Assembly: GCF_002892535.1 (NCBI RefSeq)
Contig: NZ_CP024847.1
Coordinates: 2,728,001 to 2,792,000, forward strand
From: Aquella oligotrophica
GTDB taxonomy: Bacteria; Pseudomonadota; Gammaproteobacteria; Burkholderiales; UBA11063
Length of the DNA stretch: 64,000 bases
Direction: 5' to 3'
Shown: piece after piece, positions 20,510 through 32,209 of the stretch
How positions within the stretch are numbered: the first letter of the stretch is position 1
Layout of the letters: the number at the start of each line of letters is the position of its first letter
Program-made: the position numbers and the translations under genes
Notes under the pieces: model-generated
What the model was told of the DNA's origin: nothing
The model's input: the letters and a program-made list of their open reading frames with translations, nothing else
The model's database searches: none

Positions 20510-22620
20510 TATCCACCACGTCTCTTTCCGCTTTTATAAGTCTTATTTCTCTGATGCCCAGACTCAGCATTTAATGTCATATTCTGAATATAAATTTTAG
20601 GGCTAAATAACTCTCCATTAATCTCCACAGGAATTGAAATTGATTTAATTTTTTGCATATTTAAAGGCAAAATACTGCTAACTTGAAGTTTATAATCAAT
20701 ACTATTATCTGCAAAACTGATTAACCCGGTTCCATTCGCTAGAATAGTTGGCGAATTAAAATTAATCTGACTTTTCTCTGAACGCCCATTAACAAAACTA
20801 AAATTAGCCTGAAGCCGAGTAAAGTTTGTCATCATAACATTTCTATTTTGGAAAGCTGCCAGATTTTCGGGGCTCAGAAACAAGCTAAAATCAACTCCGG
20901 AGAACCCACCATTATTGACGCTCAAATTTACCGTACCATTCATCTTTTTGTGTAAATCCTGGTAATTAGTAATACTCTCAGCATGAGTATTTATTAATAA
21001 ATCTGCACTCCCAATAATGGCATTTACATTAAATAAGTTGCTAAATAAACGCTTTAAATCTATTCCAGTTATAGTATTAGCAAGAGAAATATCAAAACCA
21101 TTCTTAACCTTGTTAATTTGAGCATGTCCAGACAATTTCCCTCCATAAACCCCAGCATCAAGCTTTGTTATATTCAGCTGCCCCTTTTGCACACTAAGCT
21201 CAGTATCAAAATTATTTAATGTCAGATTAGCAAGCTTTAACTGCTCAAAAAACATCTTGGCTTTCATGTCAATAATGCTTATCCAATTAAATGGCAGACG
21301 GCTAGCATCTGAGTATAATGGCAAGAATTGATTGGAGTGTTCTTCAAGAATAAATTTTGATAGATCCAATGCCGCAACCTTTGCAGTTACTTCAAGTTCA
21401 GGAATAATATCCTTATGGCTATATGTGCCTGTCAGTTGAGTATTTGCACCATTAAGCTTACCACGTAAATTGAATGAAGCCTGATTAACTGGCAAATAAA
21501 AATTACAACTTCCTCGTAATCCACCATAAAACAGTCGCCCCTGTTTGCTAGAGTTTATATTAAGTCCAACGCTACAATTATTATTAACCAGATTCAAGCT
21601 TTCATTAAGATTGGCATCATTTAGTTCTATATTTGCTGAAAATTTCTGGTCAACGTTCGCCGCCTCATATCGCAGGTTAAGACTGTCAATATTATAGTCA
21701 TAAAAATCATCTGTGGCAATTTTATAGGCATTTAAACTTATTGTCTGATTAAACTGCTTTAACGGATTATTAAGTATCGCATTTATACTGCTTACAGTTA
21801 AGCCATAACTAGAATAGAGGATGGTATCAATTGCCATGGTTCCACTATATTTTTTACCATTTACTACTCCTTTACTATTTTCAATCCATAACTGTTGCCC
21901 CTTCGACACATAACGGGCATGTGACTGCATCTCAAAGTTTACGCGAGGATTAACAATGGCAGTATTTAGTTCTTCTATATTAATATTACCATTCTCAATA
22001 CTAGAAACCTTACCATAGACATTCAAATCTGATTGATAACGAGCGAGCTTAAACCCCAAATGGAAAGTTGGTTTTTTTGAATTAAGACTGTATAGTTGCA
22101 GGTTAGCATCACGAATAATGTAAGTAGCAGCACTTTCAATCAAATTGAGATTAGTAACTGATAAACTATTTAAATTGCTAAATTCAGAGTTTGCAATTGT
22201 ATTATAGTCAAAAAGAGTAGCATAATTTGTACTTTTTAATGCATCACGATAAAATGTAACCCCATTAAAAGCAATACGCTTTACCTTATATCTGCCGATA
22301 ATTAATTCCGGCCATGATAATTGACAATTAGCTGTATTTATGTGTAGTATCTTCTGATTTCTTTTATCAAATACAGTTAGATCAGATATAAATAAACTAA
22401 GCCCGTGCCAAGAGCGAGGTTCTACAGTACCATCGATCTGAACTGAATAGTTTTGCTTATCAAACTGGCTAATCACAATTTGTCTAACTGTTTTCGCATC
22501 AAACCAGTAATAAAAAAACATCAGTGGCAAACCAACTGTTATAAAAAAAGCAGTAAATACTGCCCAGCCGATAATCCGACGCTGTTTTCTACTGACATTA
22601 AATTTCAGATATTTATACAT
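20509..22620 (-). CDS. AsmA-family envelope protein
   Basis: A 703-residue protein with one N-terminal membrane segment (about residues 18-40, AVFTAFFITVGLPLMFFYYW) and a long beta-rich part. The AsmA family signature is seen near the N-terminus (VEPRSWHGLSLFISDLTVFD, LIIGRYKVKRIAFNGV) and in the C-terminal AsmA domain (ANLTLNNFDTELSVQKGQLNITKLDAGVYGGKLSGHA, quoted here as DAGVYGGKLSGHA; then NGSADLLINTHAES-like text and NGTVNLSVNNGGFSGVD). Such proteins are anchored in the inner membrane and are thought to move phospholipid toward the outer membrane. It lies 8 bases after coaE. Confidence 0.85.
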   Translation of the reverse strand: MYKYLKFNVSRKQRRIIGWAVFTAFFITVGLPLMFFYYWFDAKTVRQIVISQFDKQNYSVQIDGTVEPRSWHGLSLFISDLTVFDKRNQKILHINTANCQLSWPELIIGRYKVKRIAFNGVTFYRDALKSTNYATLFDYNTIANSEFSNLNSLSVTNLNLIESAATYIIRDANLQLYSLNSKKPTFHLGFKLARYQSDLNVYGKVSSIENGNINIEELNTAIVNPRVNFEMQSHARYVSKGQQLWIENSKGVVNGKKYSGTMAIDTILYSSYGLTVSSINAILNNPLKQFNQTISLNAYKIATDDFYDYNIDSLNLRYEAANVDQKFSANIELNDANLNESLNLVNNNCSVGLNINSSKQGRLFYGGLRGSCNFYLPVNQASFNLRGKLNGANTQLTGTYSHKDIIPELEVTAKVAALDLSKFILEEHSNQFLPLYSDASRLPFNWISIIDMKAKMFFEQLKLANLTLNNFDTELSVQKGQLNITKLDAGVYGGKLSGHAQINKVKNGFDISLANTITGIDLKRLFSNLFNVNAIIGSADLLINTHAESITNYQDLHKKMNGTVNLSVNNGGFSGVDFSLFLSPENLAAFQNRNVMMTNFTRLQANFSFVNGRSEKSQINFNSPTILANGTGLISFADNSIDYKLQVSSILPLNMQKIKSISIPVEINGELFSPKIYIQNMTLNAESGHQRNKTYKSGKRRGG

Positions 22621-22627
22621 TACAATT

Positions 22628-23224
22628 TTACTTTAGCTGTAAATACTTCTCGTGTAAAAGATTAACCTGTTGCTCTAAATTATCTATTCCCCCGTTATTA
22701 TAAATGATATCATCAGCCAAAAGCATTTGCTTTTCTCTTGTCACCTGAGTTGCTAAGATATTATCCACTTGATGCTGGGTAAAATTATTTCTTGCTTTTA
22801 GTCGTGAAACAATTGCGTCGTAATTACAATCAACAAAAATATTGCGACTGGTTATTTTTAAATAACGAGGTGATTTAAATAATAATGGCACCATCAAAAT
22901 CAAATAGCTCTCAACATTAAACGCTGCAATTTGGCGATTAACTTCATCAAAAATAATCGGATGCAGGATTTTCTCAAGCTCTTCTCTAGCACTCTCATCG
23001 CCAAAAACTAGCTCGCGCATTTTATCTCGAGATAAAGCCCCGCTATTATCTATATACCTTGCCCCAAATTGTTTAATAATCATAGGTATCGCAATTCCAT
23101 TGCTAGCCGTAATATCATGAGCAATTTGGTCAGTATCAATAACTTTTACACCATGTCTGATAAAGATGTTAGCTACAGTCGTCTTACCACTACCAATTAA
23201 ACCCGTAAGTCCAATTACTTTCAT
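22628..23224 (-). CDS. coaE: Dephospho-CoA kinase
   Basis: 198 residues. The P-loop GLIGSGKTTVANIF is at residues about 8-21, and DTDQIAHDIT follows as in CoaE. The LID region is ...HQVDNILATQ. It phosphorylates dephospho-CoA in the last step of coenzyme A synthesis in the cytoplasm. Its ATG overlaps the pilD stop by one base. The pilD-coaE pair is common in proteobacteria even though the functions are unrelated. Confidence 0.94.
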   Translation of the reverse strand: MKVIGLTGLIGSGKTTVANIFIRHGVKVIDTDQIAHDITASNGIAIPMIIKQFGARYIDNSGALSRDKMRELVFGDESAREELEKILHPIIFDEVNRQIAAFNVESYLILMVPLLFKSPRYLKITSRNIFVDCNYDAIVSRLKARNNFTQHQVDNILATQVTREKQMLLADDIIYNNGGIDNLEQQVNLLHEKYLQLK

Positions 23225-24096
23225 TAGAAAAGTACCAAAGGAAGCAGTTTATTTCCATAAAAAAAGGTAACTAATCCTGCAACCCCAAGAAAGGGTCCAA
23301 ATGGAATGGGTTTATTTGGAAGTAACCGTCCGGTTAAACGCATGATTACCGCATAAATTATGCCAGCAAGCGAAGAAATAATAATCACATTTAGCAAACT
23401 CTGCCAACCAAGCCAAGCACCAATAGCAGCCAATAATTTAAAGTCTCCATAACCCATGCCTTCTTTTTTGGTAATAAGCTTAAATAACCAATAGATACTC
23501 CAAAGAAAAAGATAGCCAACTACAGCACCGATAACCGCATTACTTAGCCCTCCACAGATACTGCCATTTAAATTGAATAATAGCCCTAACCAAACAAGAG
23601 GTAAAGTTAACTCATCCGGTAACAAAAAAGTATCAAAATCAATTAGAATCAGGCAGATTATTATCGAGGTAAAGATAAGCGCACCAATAATACTTAAAGT
23701 TTCCGACTCAATAAAACCAATGGCAACAAAAAGTAATCCGCTTACAAGCTCAACTAGAGGGTACCTAATAGAAATTCGCATTTTACATTTAATGCATTTG
23801 CCAGCTATCAGAAAATAACCAAGTATTGGAATATTAGTCCAAACCGGGACTTTACTATGACATTTTGGACAATGTGATGCCGGATGCAATAAATTAAAAT
23901 GAGTATTATCTGAGCTAACTCCGCACTCTGCACCCAAAAGCTCAACGCATTGATTACGCCAAGATTTCTGTAACATGATGGGAAGACGATAAATAACTAC
24001 GTTGAGAAAGCTCCCGATACAAATTCCAAACAAAAACAAGCAAATTGCCCGAAATAATAAGCTATTAAAAAATAAAAAACCAAATAAATCAATCAT
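23224..24096 (-). CDS. pilD: Prepilin peptidase / N-methyltransferase
   Basis: 290 residues. A membrane aspartyl protease that cleaves and N-methylates type IV prepilins. The N-terminal GSFLNVVIYRLP segment is followed by two zinc-type pairs, CPKCH and CIKCK (residues about 88-125), typical of the methyltransferase loop. The catalytic aspartates are in LIDFDTFLLPDELTLPL and in GMGYGDFKLLAAIGAWLGW. Several hydrophobic helices span the chain. It lies between pilC and coaE in the pilus operon. Confidence 0.95.
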   Translation of the reverse strand: MIDLFGFLFFNSLLFRAICLFLFGICIGSFLNVVIYRLPIMLQKSWRNQCVELLGAECGVSSDNTHFNLLHPASHCPKCHSKVPVWTNIPILGYFLIAGKCIKCKMRISIRYPLVELVSGLLFVAIGFIESETLSIIGALIFTSIIICLILIDFDTFLLPDELTLPLVWLGLLFNLNGSICGGLSNAVIGAVVGYLFLWSIYWLFKLITKKEGMGYGDFKLLAAIGAWLGWQSLLNVIIISSLAGIIYAVIMRLTGRLLPNKPIPFGPFLGVAGLVTFFYGNKLLPLVLF

Positions 24097-24168
24097 AATT
24101 AACCTGTTCCTTTAGTCCAAGCAGTTACAAGTATTAAATAAGATTAGCGGATTAATATGAATACTTAT

Positions 24169-25535
24169 TTATCCTACTACATTTCCCAAATTAAATAATG
24201 GTAAATAAATGGCAATGATAATTGACCCTAGTACACTACCCAGTATAACTATCGTTGCTGGTTCAATTAGAGAAAGTAACGTCTCAATAACCATTTCGAC
24301 TTCCTGATCATAATAATCTGCTATCGATTGTAGTAAATACTCTAGCGAACCAGCCTCTTCACCAACGGCAATCATCTGATTTACCATACTGGGGAAAATA
24401 TCCGTAACCAGCATCGCACCATATAAACTACTACCAGATTCAACATCTTTCTGAATATTCAACGTCGCCGCACCATATAAGTAATTATTTACCAGTAAGG
24501 CAATCGAATGTAGTGCTTCATTTAATGGTACACCAGCTGCAAACAATAGGGATAGGGTTCGTGTCCAGCGTGAAATTAATGATTTCTGGGCAAGCTCCCC
24601 AAAAAGTGGAACCCGAAAAATACTGCTATCACAGAAGAAACGAAAACGTGGAAAATTGCGATACATAAAACGGAATAGGAAAAATAGCCCCACTCCACCA
24701 GCGATAAATAACCACCAATAGTGTATTACAGCATCTGATGCCGCAATTACAATCAAGGTTGGCGTAGGTAATTTAGCTCCCACGCTGGAAAAAATCTTCT
24801 GAAATTGCGGAACTACAAAACCAAGAACAATACCCAAAACCACTGTTGATACCACCAAGACAATTACCGGATATGCCATTGCTGCTTTTACTTTACGTCC
24901 GATTGCATCAATTTTCTCGCGATATTCGACATATCTCAATAATAAAGTCTCAAGTATCCCCCCTGCTCACCGATTGCAAGGAAATTAATAAAAAGAGGAT
25001 CGAATACTTTTGGATAGGTACCAAAAGACTCTGAAAGACTCAATCCATTCTCAACTCCAAATTTGATATCTTCAAGAATCTCAAGGAATTTTTTATTATC
25101 TATTCCACGAATAACAATATCAAAAGCCTTTAATAATGGAACACCCGATTTTATAACTACCACAAACTGTTTAATAAAAACCGTAATTTCTTTGGCTTTT
25201 ACCGGACGTTTAATTTTTTTCTTGGTACGCTTCTCGACATCTGTTTCTTCTTTACGGGTCAAATCATGAATTTCTTTGGAGCGTGCAAGTTTAGCAAATA
25301 AGCCAAGCCTCTTTTCCTGAGTGCCGACTTTTCCTTTAAACTGTGAAAGTACATCACCAAGAAATGAAAAACTGCTTTTCTGGCGAACACTTAATGGAAT
25401 AATTTCACGTTTACGCAGTTTCACACGGGCAATAATTGCAGTTGGTGCTTCTATCGTCCCCGTAACTAAGTCTCCATTTTTAGTTCGCCCTTCGTATGAC
25501 CAACTAAGATCTGCTTGCTTTCTAACTCTTGCCAT
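24169..25535 (-). CDS. pilC: Type IV pilus inner-membrane platform protein, broken by a one-base frameshift
   Basis: Two overlapping frames form one T2SSF/PilC platform protein. The N-terminal part starts MARVRKQADLSWSYEGRTKNGD and ends in INFLAIGEQGG. The C-terminal part carries LRYVEYREKIDAIGRKVKAAMAYP, quoted in part, and ISRWTRTLSLLFAAGVPLNEAL. They join exactly if one G is added to the six-G run at 24958-24963, giving about 455 residues. That is some 50 longer than usual, because a basic linker (about residues 55-115, with EKRTKKKIKRPVKAKEI) precedes the first T2SSF domain. The protein spans the inner membrane and couples the PilB ATPase to pilus growth. Confidence 0.88.
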
Positions 25536-25543
25536 GATGATGT

Positions 25544-27238
25544 CTACTCATTAGTATTAGCTTCCACTTCAGACAGACTAGTTACACCCTGTCTTACTTT
25601 CTCAAGCCCACTTTGTCGTAAATTAAGAACCCCTTCTTTTCTTGCCTGATCTGCAAGTTCAACTGAAGTTGCACCAGTTAAAATTAATCGTTTTAACTCA
25701 TCGGAAATAGCCATTACCTCAAAAACACCAATCCGCCCTTTGTAGCCAGTGTTATGGCAAAGATAGCAACCCACCGCAACATACGGTTGCCAACCACTAT
25801 TTACTAACTCTTCAGAAAATCCAGCCATAATCAGCGTTTCTTTATCAAATTTACCATGGCGCTTACAATTTGGACACAATTTACGAACTAGTCGCTGGGC
25901 AATAATCGTCAAGATAGCATCACCAACATTATAAGTTGGCACACCCATGCTTACAAGCCTAGTTAAAGCAGCTGGAGCATTATTGGTATGGAGCGTAGAT
26001 AAAACCAAGTGCCCGGTTTGTGCAGCTTTAATCGCCATTTCAGCCGTATCTAAATCCCTAATCTCTCCAACCATTATTACATCAGGATCTTGACGCAAGA
26101 ATGCACGTAAGGCAACTCCAAAGGTTAATCCAGTCTTCTCATTAATTGCCACTTGATTAATCCCACCGATAGGAATCTCTATTGGGTCTTCAGCGGTAGA
26201 GATATTTTTACTCGCATCATTTAACAGATTGAGGCAAGTATAGAGCGTTACGGTTTTACCAGAGCCTGTTGGTCCAGTAACTAGTGCCATACCATATGGA
26301 CGACTAATAGTATCCATAATGACACGCTTTTGTTCCGGTTCAAAGCCCAATGCCTCAATACCTAGACTTGCTGCACTACGATCTAAGATCCTTAGTACAA
26401 TTTTCTCACCATAAGAGGTAGGTAGAGTACTTACCCGAAAGTCAATTATCTGATTCTGAGACAGGGCTAGCCTTAAGCGACCATCTTGAGGAACACGCTT
26501 TTCCGAAATATCCAGTTTAGAAACAACTTTGATCCTTGCTGCGATTTTCTCCTTAAGCGCAACTGGCGGAGTAGTGACTTCACTCAATACACCATCAATC
26601 CGATAACGAACCCGATATACTTTCTCATACGGCTCAAAATGAATATCCGAGGCACCTACCTGCACAGCATCAAAAATCATTTTATGTACAAATTTAACAA
26701 TTGGCTGGTCATCATCGCCAGAGTTGACCATATCACTATCAGGAAAGGTGTCAGCAAACTCAACCCCCTGTAGTGCATCCTCATCAAGGTTAATGGTTTT
26801 AAAATAATTAGTGCTATTCTGATTTATTACTTGCTGTAGCTGTTTTTCTTCTAGAAGAATTAAATCAATTGCCAGTCCAGTTTTAAAAGCAATGTCGGCA
26901 AAAATTTCTTTTTGGGTAGGATCAATGACTCCAAGTTTGAGGCGTTTATTCCGGCTAAAAAGAGGAATAACTTTATGTTCAATTATAAAATCAACAGGCA
27001 GTAAGTTCTTTGGCATAAATTCAAGATTGTATGCATCAATATCCAAAACTGGGATACCGTAAAACTTGGATAGTACCATTAAGATCTGTATCGTTGTTAA
27101 TTCTGGTTTTACTCTGATTACTGCTGAAATTACAGAAATCCGCTCCCGATTGACAAGCTCAAATGCAGCTTTTGACTCTGGATCTGAAATTAACCCACTT
27201 TGTTCCAAAATCGTAAAAATTCCACTATTTACTGGCAT
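25544..27238 (-). CDS. pilB: Type IV pilus extension ATPase PilB
   Basis: 564-residue cytoplasmic hexameric ATPase that drives pilus assembly. The N-terminal MshEN/T2SSE_N region contains GIPVLDIDAYNLEFMPKNLLP. The ATPase core has Walker A GPTGSGKTVTLYT (about residue 321), the Asp box and DPDVIMVGEIRDLDTAEMA, and the His box TGHLVLSTLHTNNA. A tetracysteine zinc site follows, CPNCKRHGKF and CYLCHNTGYKGR. It is the first gene of the pilB-pilC-pilD run, and 8 bases separate it from pilC. Confidence 0.95.
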   Translation of the reverse strand: MPVNSGIFTILEQSGLISDPESKAAFELVNRERISVISAVIRVKPELTTIQILMVLSKFYGIPVLDIDAYNLEFMPKNLLPVDFIIEHKVIPLFSRNKRLKLGVIDPTQKEIFADIAFKTGLAIDLILLEEKQLQQVINQNSTNYFKTINLDEDALQGVEFADTFPDSDMVNSGDDDQPIVKFVHKMIFDAVQVGASDIHFEPYEKVYRVRYRIDGVLSEVTTPPVALKEKIAARIKVVSKLDISEKRVPQDGRLRLALSQNQIIDFRVSTLPTSYGEKIVLRILDRSAASLGIEALGFEPEQKRVIMDTISRPYGMALVTGPTGSGKTVTLYTCLNLLNDASKNISTAEDPIEIPIGGINQVAINEKTGLTFGVALRAFLRQDPDVIMVGEIRDLDTAEMAIKAAQTGHLVLSTLHTNNAPAALTRLVSMGVPTYNVGDAILTIIAQRLVRKLCPNCKRHGKFDKETLIMAGFSEELVNSGWQPYVAVGCYLCHNTGYKGRIGVFEVMAISDELKRLILTGATSVELADQARKEGVLNLRQSGLEKVRQGVTSLSEVEANTNE

Positions 27239-27383
27239 ATTGTCTTTTACTCTAAGGTTACTTGTACTTGTTGTTTAAGAACTTGTTTACAAGCTCTAAT
27301 CTAAGTGATACATCCATTTTTATCAAAATGAAACCAATCCACATAATATTTTATCATGTCTGCTAAAAAATGTTATGCTCCAA

Positions 27384-28643
27384 TCAGTTTAACCTAGAAA
27401 TTCTTACCCGCTCTGCCCAGAATTTGCCAACATGAATAATCTCAAAACAGATTTGATTAATTTTGAAACAAACCCCATTCACTGGCACTGTCCCTAAATA
27501 CTTCATTATCAATCCATTAATACTCATGGCATCGTAGCTAAATGGGATTTCAAAACCAGAGGCTTCATTGAATTCACGAATTAAGGCTGCTCCATCAACG
27601 ATATAGGAATCATTTTCTTCTTTAACCATCAGGTAACTACGATGTGGAGCATCAGTCGTAAAATCACCAAAAACAATTTCCAGCATATCTTCAAGACAGG
27701 CAATACCAAGATTGTCGCCATATTCGTTGACAACCATAAATACCCGATCCCGATTCTTTTGTGCTTTTGCGATTTGTTTTATAATTGGAACAAAGTCAGG
27801 AATATAATTTATTTTCCTGATCAAGTTACTTAATTCCTGATGAGTATAGTCACGATTGGAAATACTCAAAACATCTTTTACATGTAGATAACCAAGAATA
27901 TTATCTAATTGATCCGCATAAATAATAATTCGGGTATGATGAGCTTGTTCAAGCTGTTGACGAATTAGATCTATTTCCCCCGAAAAATTAATCATCTCAA
28001 CATTTCGCAAAGGTATAATAATTTCTTTTACTGTAAGCTGCTCAAGCTCGATGGAATTTAACAAAATTGAACGATGGCGCTCCTGAAATGGCGAACGTTT
28101 ATCGGCAATTATCGCTTTCAGTTCATCAAGTGATGTTCCATCTGCACTACCTACACCAATCAAACGAGTAATTCCATAAACAATCTTGTCAATAAACCAA
28201 ATTAATGGTTTAGTAACTATAAATAGATAGTATAATGGTATAGCAATAAACTTTAAAACATGTAATGGTGCTTTTGAGGCTATTATCTTGGGTGCAGCTT
28301 CAGAAAAAATAATAATCATTAAAGTAACAATTAATGTAGCAACTGATAGAATTAACTGGTGTCCATTACCAAATATATTAAGAACTAACATCGTAGATAA
28401 TGTCGTTACCAAGGCATTAAAAAAGCTATTCCCAAAAAGACTAAAAATAAGTACTTTCTCTAACTGCTGCTTTAAAATTAGAGCATAATGTGCCCAGCGC
28501 TGTTTTTCAGAAAGACTAATCAGTCGGTGTTCAGAAATAGCAACACTCGCAGTCTCTAGAAAAGAAAATAAGCTAGCAATAAGCAATAAAAGAAAAAGAC
28601 CAATTAAACTAAAAACCAACATTAATAAATTCCTGTATAGCAA
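27384..28643 (-). CDS. CorC/HlyC-type CNNM transporter-like protein
   Basis: 419 residues. The N-terminal DUF21 (CNNM) part has about four hydrophobic segments (residues 5-25, 60-80, 95-115, 130-150). It is followed by a LDELKAIIADKRSPFQERHR linker, two CBS domains (about 205-325, with ILGYLHVKDVL and VVNEYGDNLGIACLEDMLE) and a C-terminal CorC_HlyC domain (SYIVDGAALIREFNEASGF). Relatives are linked to magnesium or cobalt efflux, but the ion is not shown by sequence. The gene stands alone between pilB and an amino-acid antiporter gene. Confidence 0.85.
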   Translation of the reverse strand: MLYRNLLMLVFSLIGLFLLLLIASLFSFLETASVAISEHRLISLSEKQRWAHYALILKQQLEKVLIFSLFGNSFFNALVTTLSTMLVLNIFGNGHQLILSVATLIVTLMIIIFSEAAPKIIASKAPLHVLKFIAIPLYYLFIVTKPLIWFIDKIVYGITRLIGVGSADGTSLDELKAIIADKRSPFQERHRSILLNSIELEQLTVKEIIIPLRNVEMINFSGEIDLIRQQLEQAHHTRIIIYADQLDNILGYLHVKDVLSISNRDYTHQELSNLIRKINYIPDFVPIIKQIAKAQKNRDRVFMVVNEYGDNLGIACLEDMLEIVFGDFTTDAPHRSYLMVKEENDSYIVDGAALIREFNEASGFEIPFSYDAMSINGLIMKYLGTVPVNGVCFKINQICFEIIHVGKFWAERVRISRLN

Positions 28644-28661
28644 CTAAATAGTACTTAAATG

Positions 28662-28690
28662 AAAACCCCAACAACTTTGTTGGGGTTTTT
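28662..28690 (-). terminator. Rho-independent terminator of the ArcD-like gene
   Basis: AAAACCCCAACAA (28662-28674) and TTGTTGGGGTTTT (28677-28689) form a long perfect stem with a tiny loop, 15 bases past the antiporter stop. On the minus strand the 3' arm ends GGGGTTTTCATTT, a good U-tract. Confidence 0.85.
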
Positions 28691-28704
28691 CGGTTTTGGA
28701 TTTT

Positions 28705-30147
28705 CTAGAACTGTACCACTCCGGTATACCACGCCCAACCAGATGCAATTGCGCAAATCACAATGGTTGTAAATAATACAATTTCAAATTTGTTTTCGAA
28801 TAGTCTCCGCCCATCTTCACGACGTGCTTTATAAAATAAAAATATTCCAATAAGATACATCAAAGTTGAAATCGCAAGATATTTAAGCCCTCCAGCATAA
28901 ATCATCCATACTGCATAAAGAACGGCTAATGATCCTTTGATCAATTCATAATAATGAACTTTTTTATCAGTAAGAATTAACTTAACAGAGAACATTGCTG
29001 CTAAAAGATAAGGAACTAGCACCAGACTTGTAGCAATCATAATCATATTTAAGTAAACTGCCTGACTAAAGTAGGCACAAATCATCATTACCTGCAAAGT
29101 TAACCCAGACATAATCGCTGCATTAACTGGCACCCCACCTTTATTTAGCTTGGTTAAGAATCTAGGCATAGTTTTATCTTGAGCCGAAAGAAATAAAATA
29201 TTTGTCGCCAGCATATTCCAAGCAAGTAATGCACCAACCACACAAATTAATACTGCAAAACGAATAATATTCGCACTAATAGGCCCAATAACTAATGCCA
29301 TTACACCTGCGGTAGAAGGGGTTGTTAACTGCTGAACTTCTGCAGTTGGCATAATCCCAAATGGCAAGCAAGATAATAGGGTATCAATCAAAAGAACGGC
29401 AATTACTGCTAACATAGTAGCCTTACCAACATCTTTCATTGATTTAGCATAAATTGCATAAATACAGGCAGCCTCAATACCCAAGAAATCCCAAACAGTA
29501 ACTAGCATGGTAGCTTTTATCTGTTCGAACATTGACCCAAGGTGCAAATCATGGGTAGACATATTTTTCATAAAAACTGAAGTCTTGAAGCCATAAATGA
29601 ATACTAATATCAGGGCTGCAAGAGCCATTAGCTTTACTGAAGTAATTATTATGTTTACGATAGAAGCCTCTTTTACTCCTTTTATAATTAGCCCCATAAC
29701 TATCCAAAGTAGCAATGATTCACATAAAAATGAAGGTAATGTAGCCCCGGCAGTAGCTCCGTGTCCGAAAACAGGGAAAAAATTACCAAGGGTAGCAAAG
29801 ATATATATCAGATAACTGGCATTACCCAATAAAGCATTAAGAAAATACCCCCAAGCAGAGGTAAATCCTACATAGTCACCAAAACCAAATTTAGCATAAC
29901 CATAAATACCACTTTTAATATCTGGACGTTTATTACTAATATAAACAAAAGACCAAGCCAGCGCAATCATGCCTGCGGCAACAATTCCCCAGTGTAAAAC
30001 AACTGCGACCGCCCCAGAGCGATTGGCAATATTTTGTGGAATATCAAATACACCACTCCCCATCATAGAACCAAAAGTTAAAGAGAATAGTGCAAAAAAA
30101 GTTAAATCTTTAACATCTATTCCCTGCCCGGTAGTCTTTCCAGCCAT
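28705..30147 (-). CDS. Basic amino acid / ornithine-type antiporter (ArcD-like, APC family)
   Basis: 480 residues with about 12 hydrophobic segments. The first helix carries the APC substrate motif GSMMGSGVFDIPQNIANRSG. Then KPDIKSGIYGYAKFGFGDYVGFTSAWGYF, quoted here as IYGYAKFGFGDYVGF, and GNASYLIYIFATLGNFFP closely follow arginine:ornithine antiporters. The helix 6 region WDFLGIEAACIYA is also conserved. It should exchange basic amino acids or their decarboxylated or deiminated products across the inner membrane. No arginine deiminase or decarboxylase gene is nearby, so the exact substrate stays open. Confidence 0.8.
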   Translation of the reverse strand: MAGKTTGQGIDVKDLTFFALFSLTFGSMMGSGVFDIPQNIANRSGAVAVVLHWGIVAAGMIALAWSFVYISNKRPDIKSGIYGYAKFGFGDYVGFTSAWGYFLNALLGNASYLIYIFATLGNFFPVFGHGATAGATLPSFLCESLLLWIVMGLIIKGVKEASIVNIIITSVKLMALAALILVFIYGFKTSVFMKNMSTHDLHLGSMFEQIKATMLVTVWDFLGIEAACIYAIYAKSMKDVGKATMLAVIAVLLIDTLLSCLPFGIMPTAEVQQLTTPSTAGVMALVIGPISANIIRFAVLICVVGALLAWNMLATNILFLSAQDKTMPRFLTKLNKGGVPVNAAIMSGLTLQVMMICAYFSQAVYLNMIMIATSLVLVPYLLAAMFSVKLILTDKKVHYYELIKGSLAVLYAVWMIYAGGLKYLAISTLMYLIGIFLFYKARREDGRRLFENKFEIVLFTTIVICAIASGWAWYTGVVQF

Positions 30148-30291
30148 AAAACTTTCCTTTTAAAGTGTAACGTATTACCTGCCACTTTGTTTTATTAATA
30201 CTTTTAAACCATTAGATAATTTATATTTATAATAATATGTATTCTAACTTAAAATTCAATTCATTTATTAGCATATCCAACAATAAAAAAG

Positions 30292-30319
30292 AATATAGTA
30301 AGAAGATGGTTTATATCAA
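30292..30319 (-). promoter_or_regulatory. Candidate promoter of the ArcD-like gene
   Basis: In the 371-base gap between groEL and the antiporter gene, the minus strand has TTGATA (30319-30314) and TATATT (30297-30292) spaced by 16 bases, leaving a leader of about 140 bases. No riboswitch-like structure was recognised in that leader. Apart from this and the groEL terminator I see nothing else in the gap. Confidence 0.4.
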
Positions 30320-30469
30320 ACATTATTATTATACAACTATTTGTTTCAAAGGGTATTGATTATAGTAACTAGGATTAATTATAGACTACCAGCATATCAA
30401 AAAAACACAAACACTTCAGACCAATACTGTCAAAAAAAATATCTTTTTTCACTGTAAAAATGCAACAAA

Positions 30470-30497
30470 AAAGCTCCTGAATATTGTCAGGAGCTTT
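30470..30497 (-). terminator. Rho-independent terminator of groES-groEL
   Basis: AAAGCTCCTGA (30470-30480) and TCAGGAGCTTT (30487-30497) form an 11-bp perfect stem with a 6-base loop, 21 bases past the groEL stop. On the minus strand the 3' arm runs into a T-rich tail (GCTTTTTTG). Confidence 0.9.
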
Positions 30498-30518
30498 AAA
30501 CAAGAATGGCAGTTATGA

Positions 30519-32165
<1,647 letters not shown>

Positions 32166-32209
32166 TTATGTCCTCTAATTTATTTACTTAAACTTTATGA
32201 ATTAACTTA

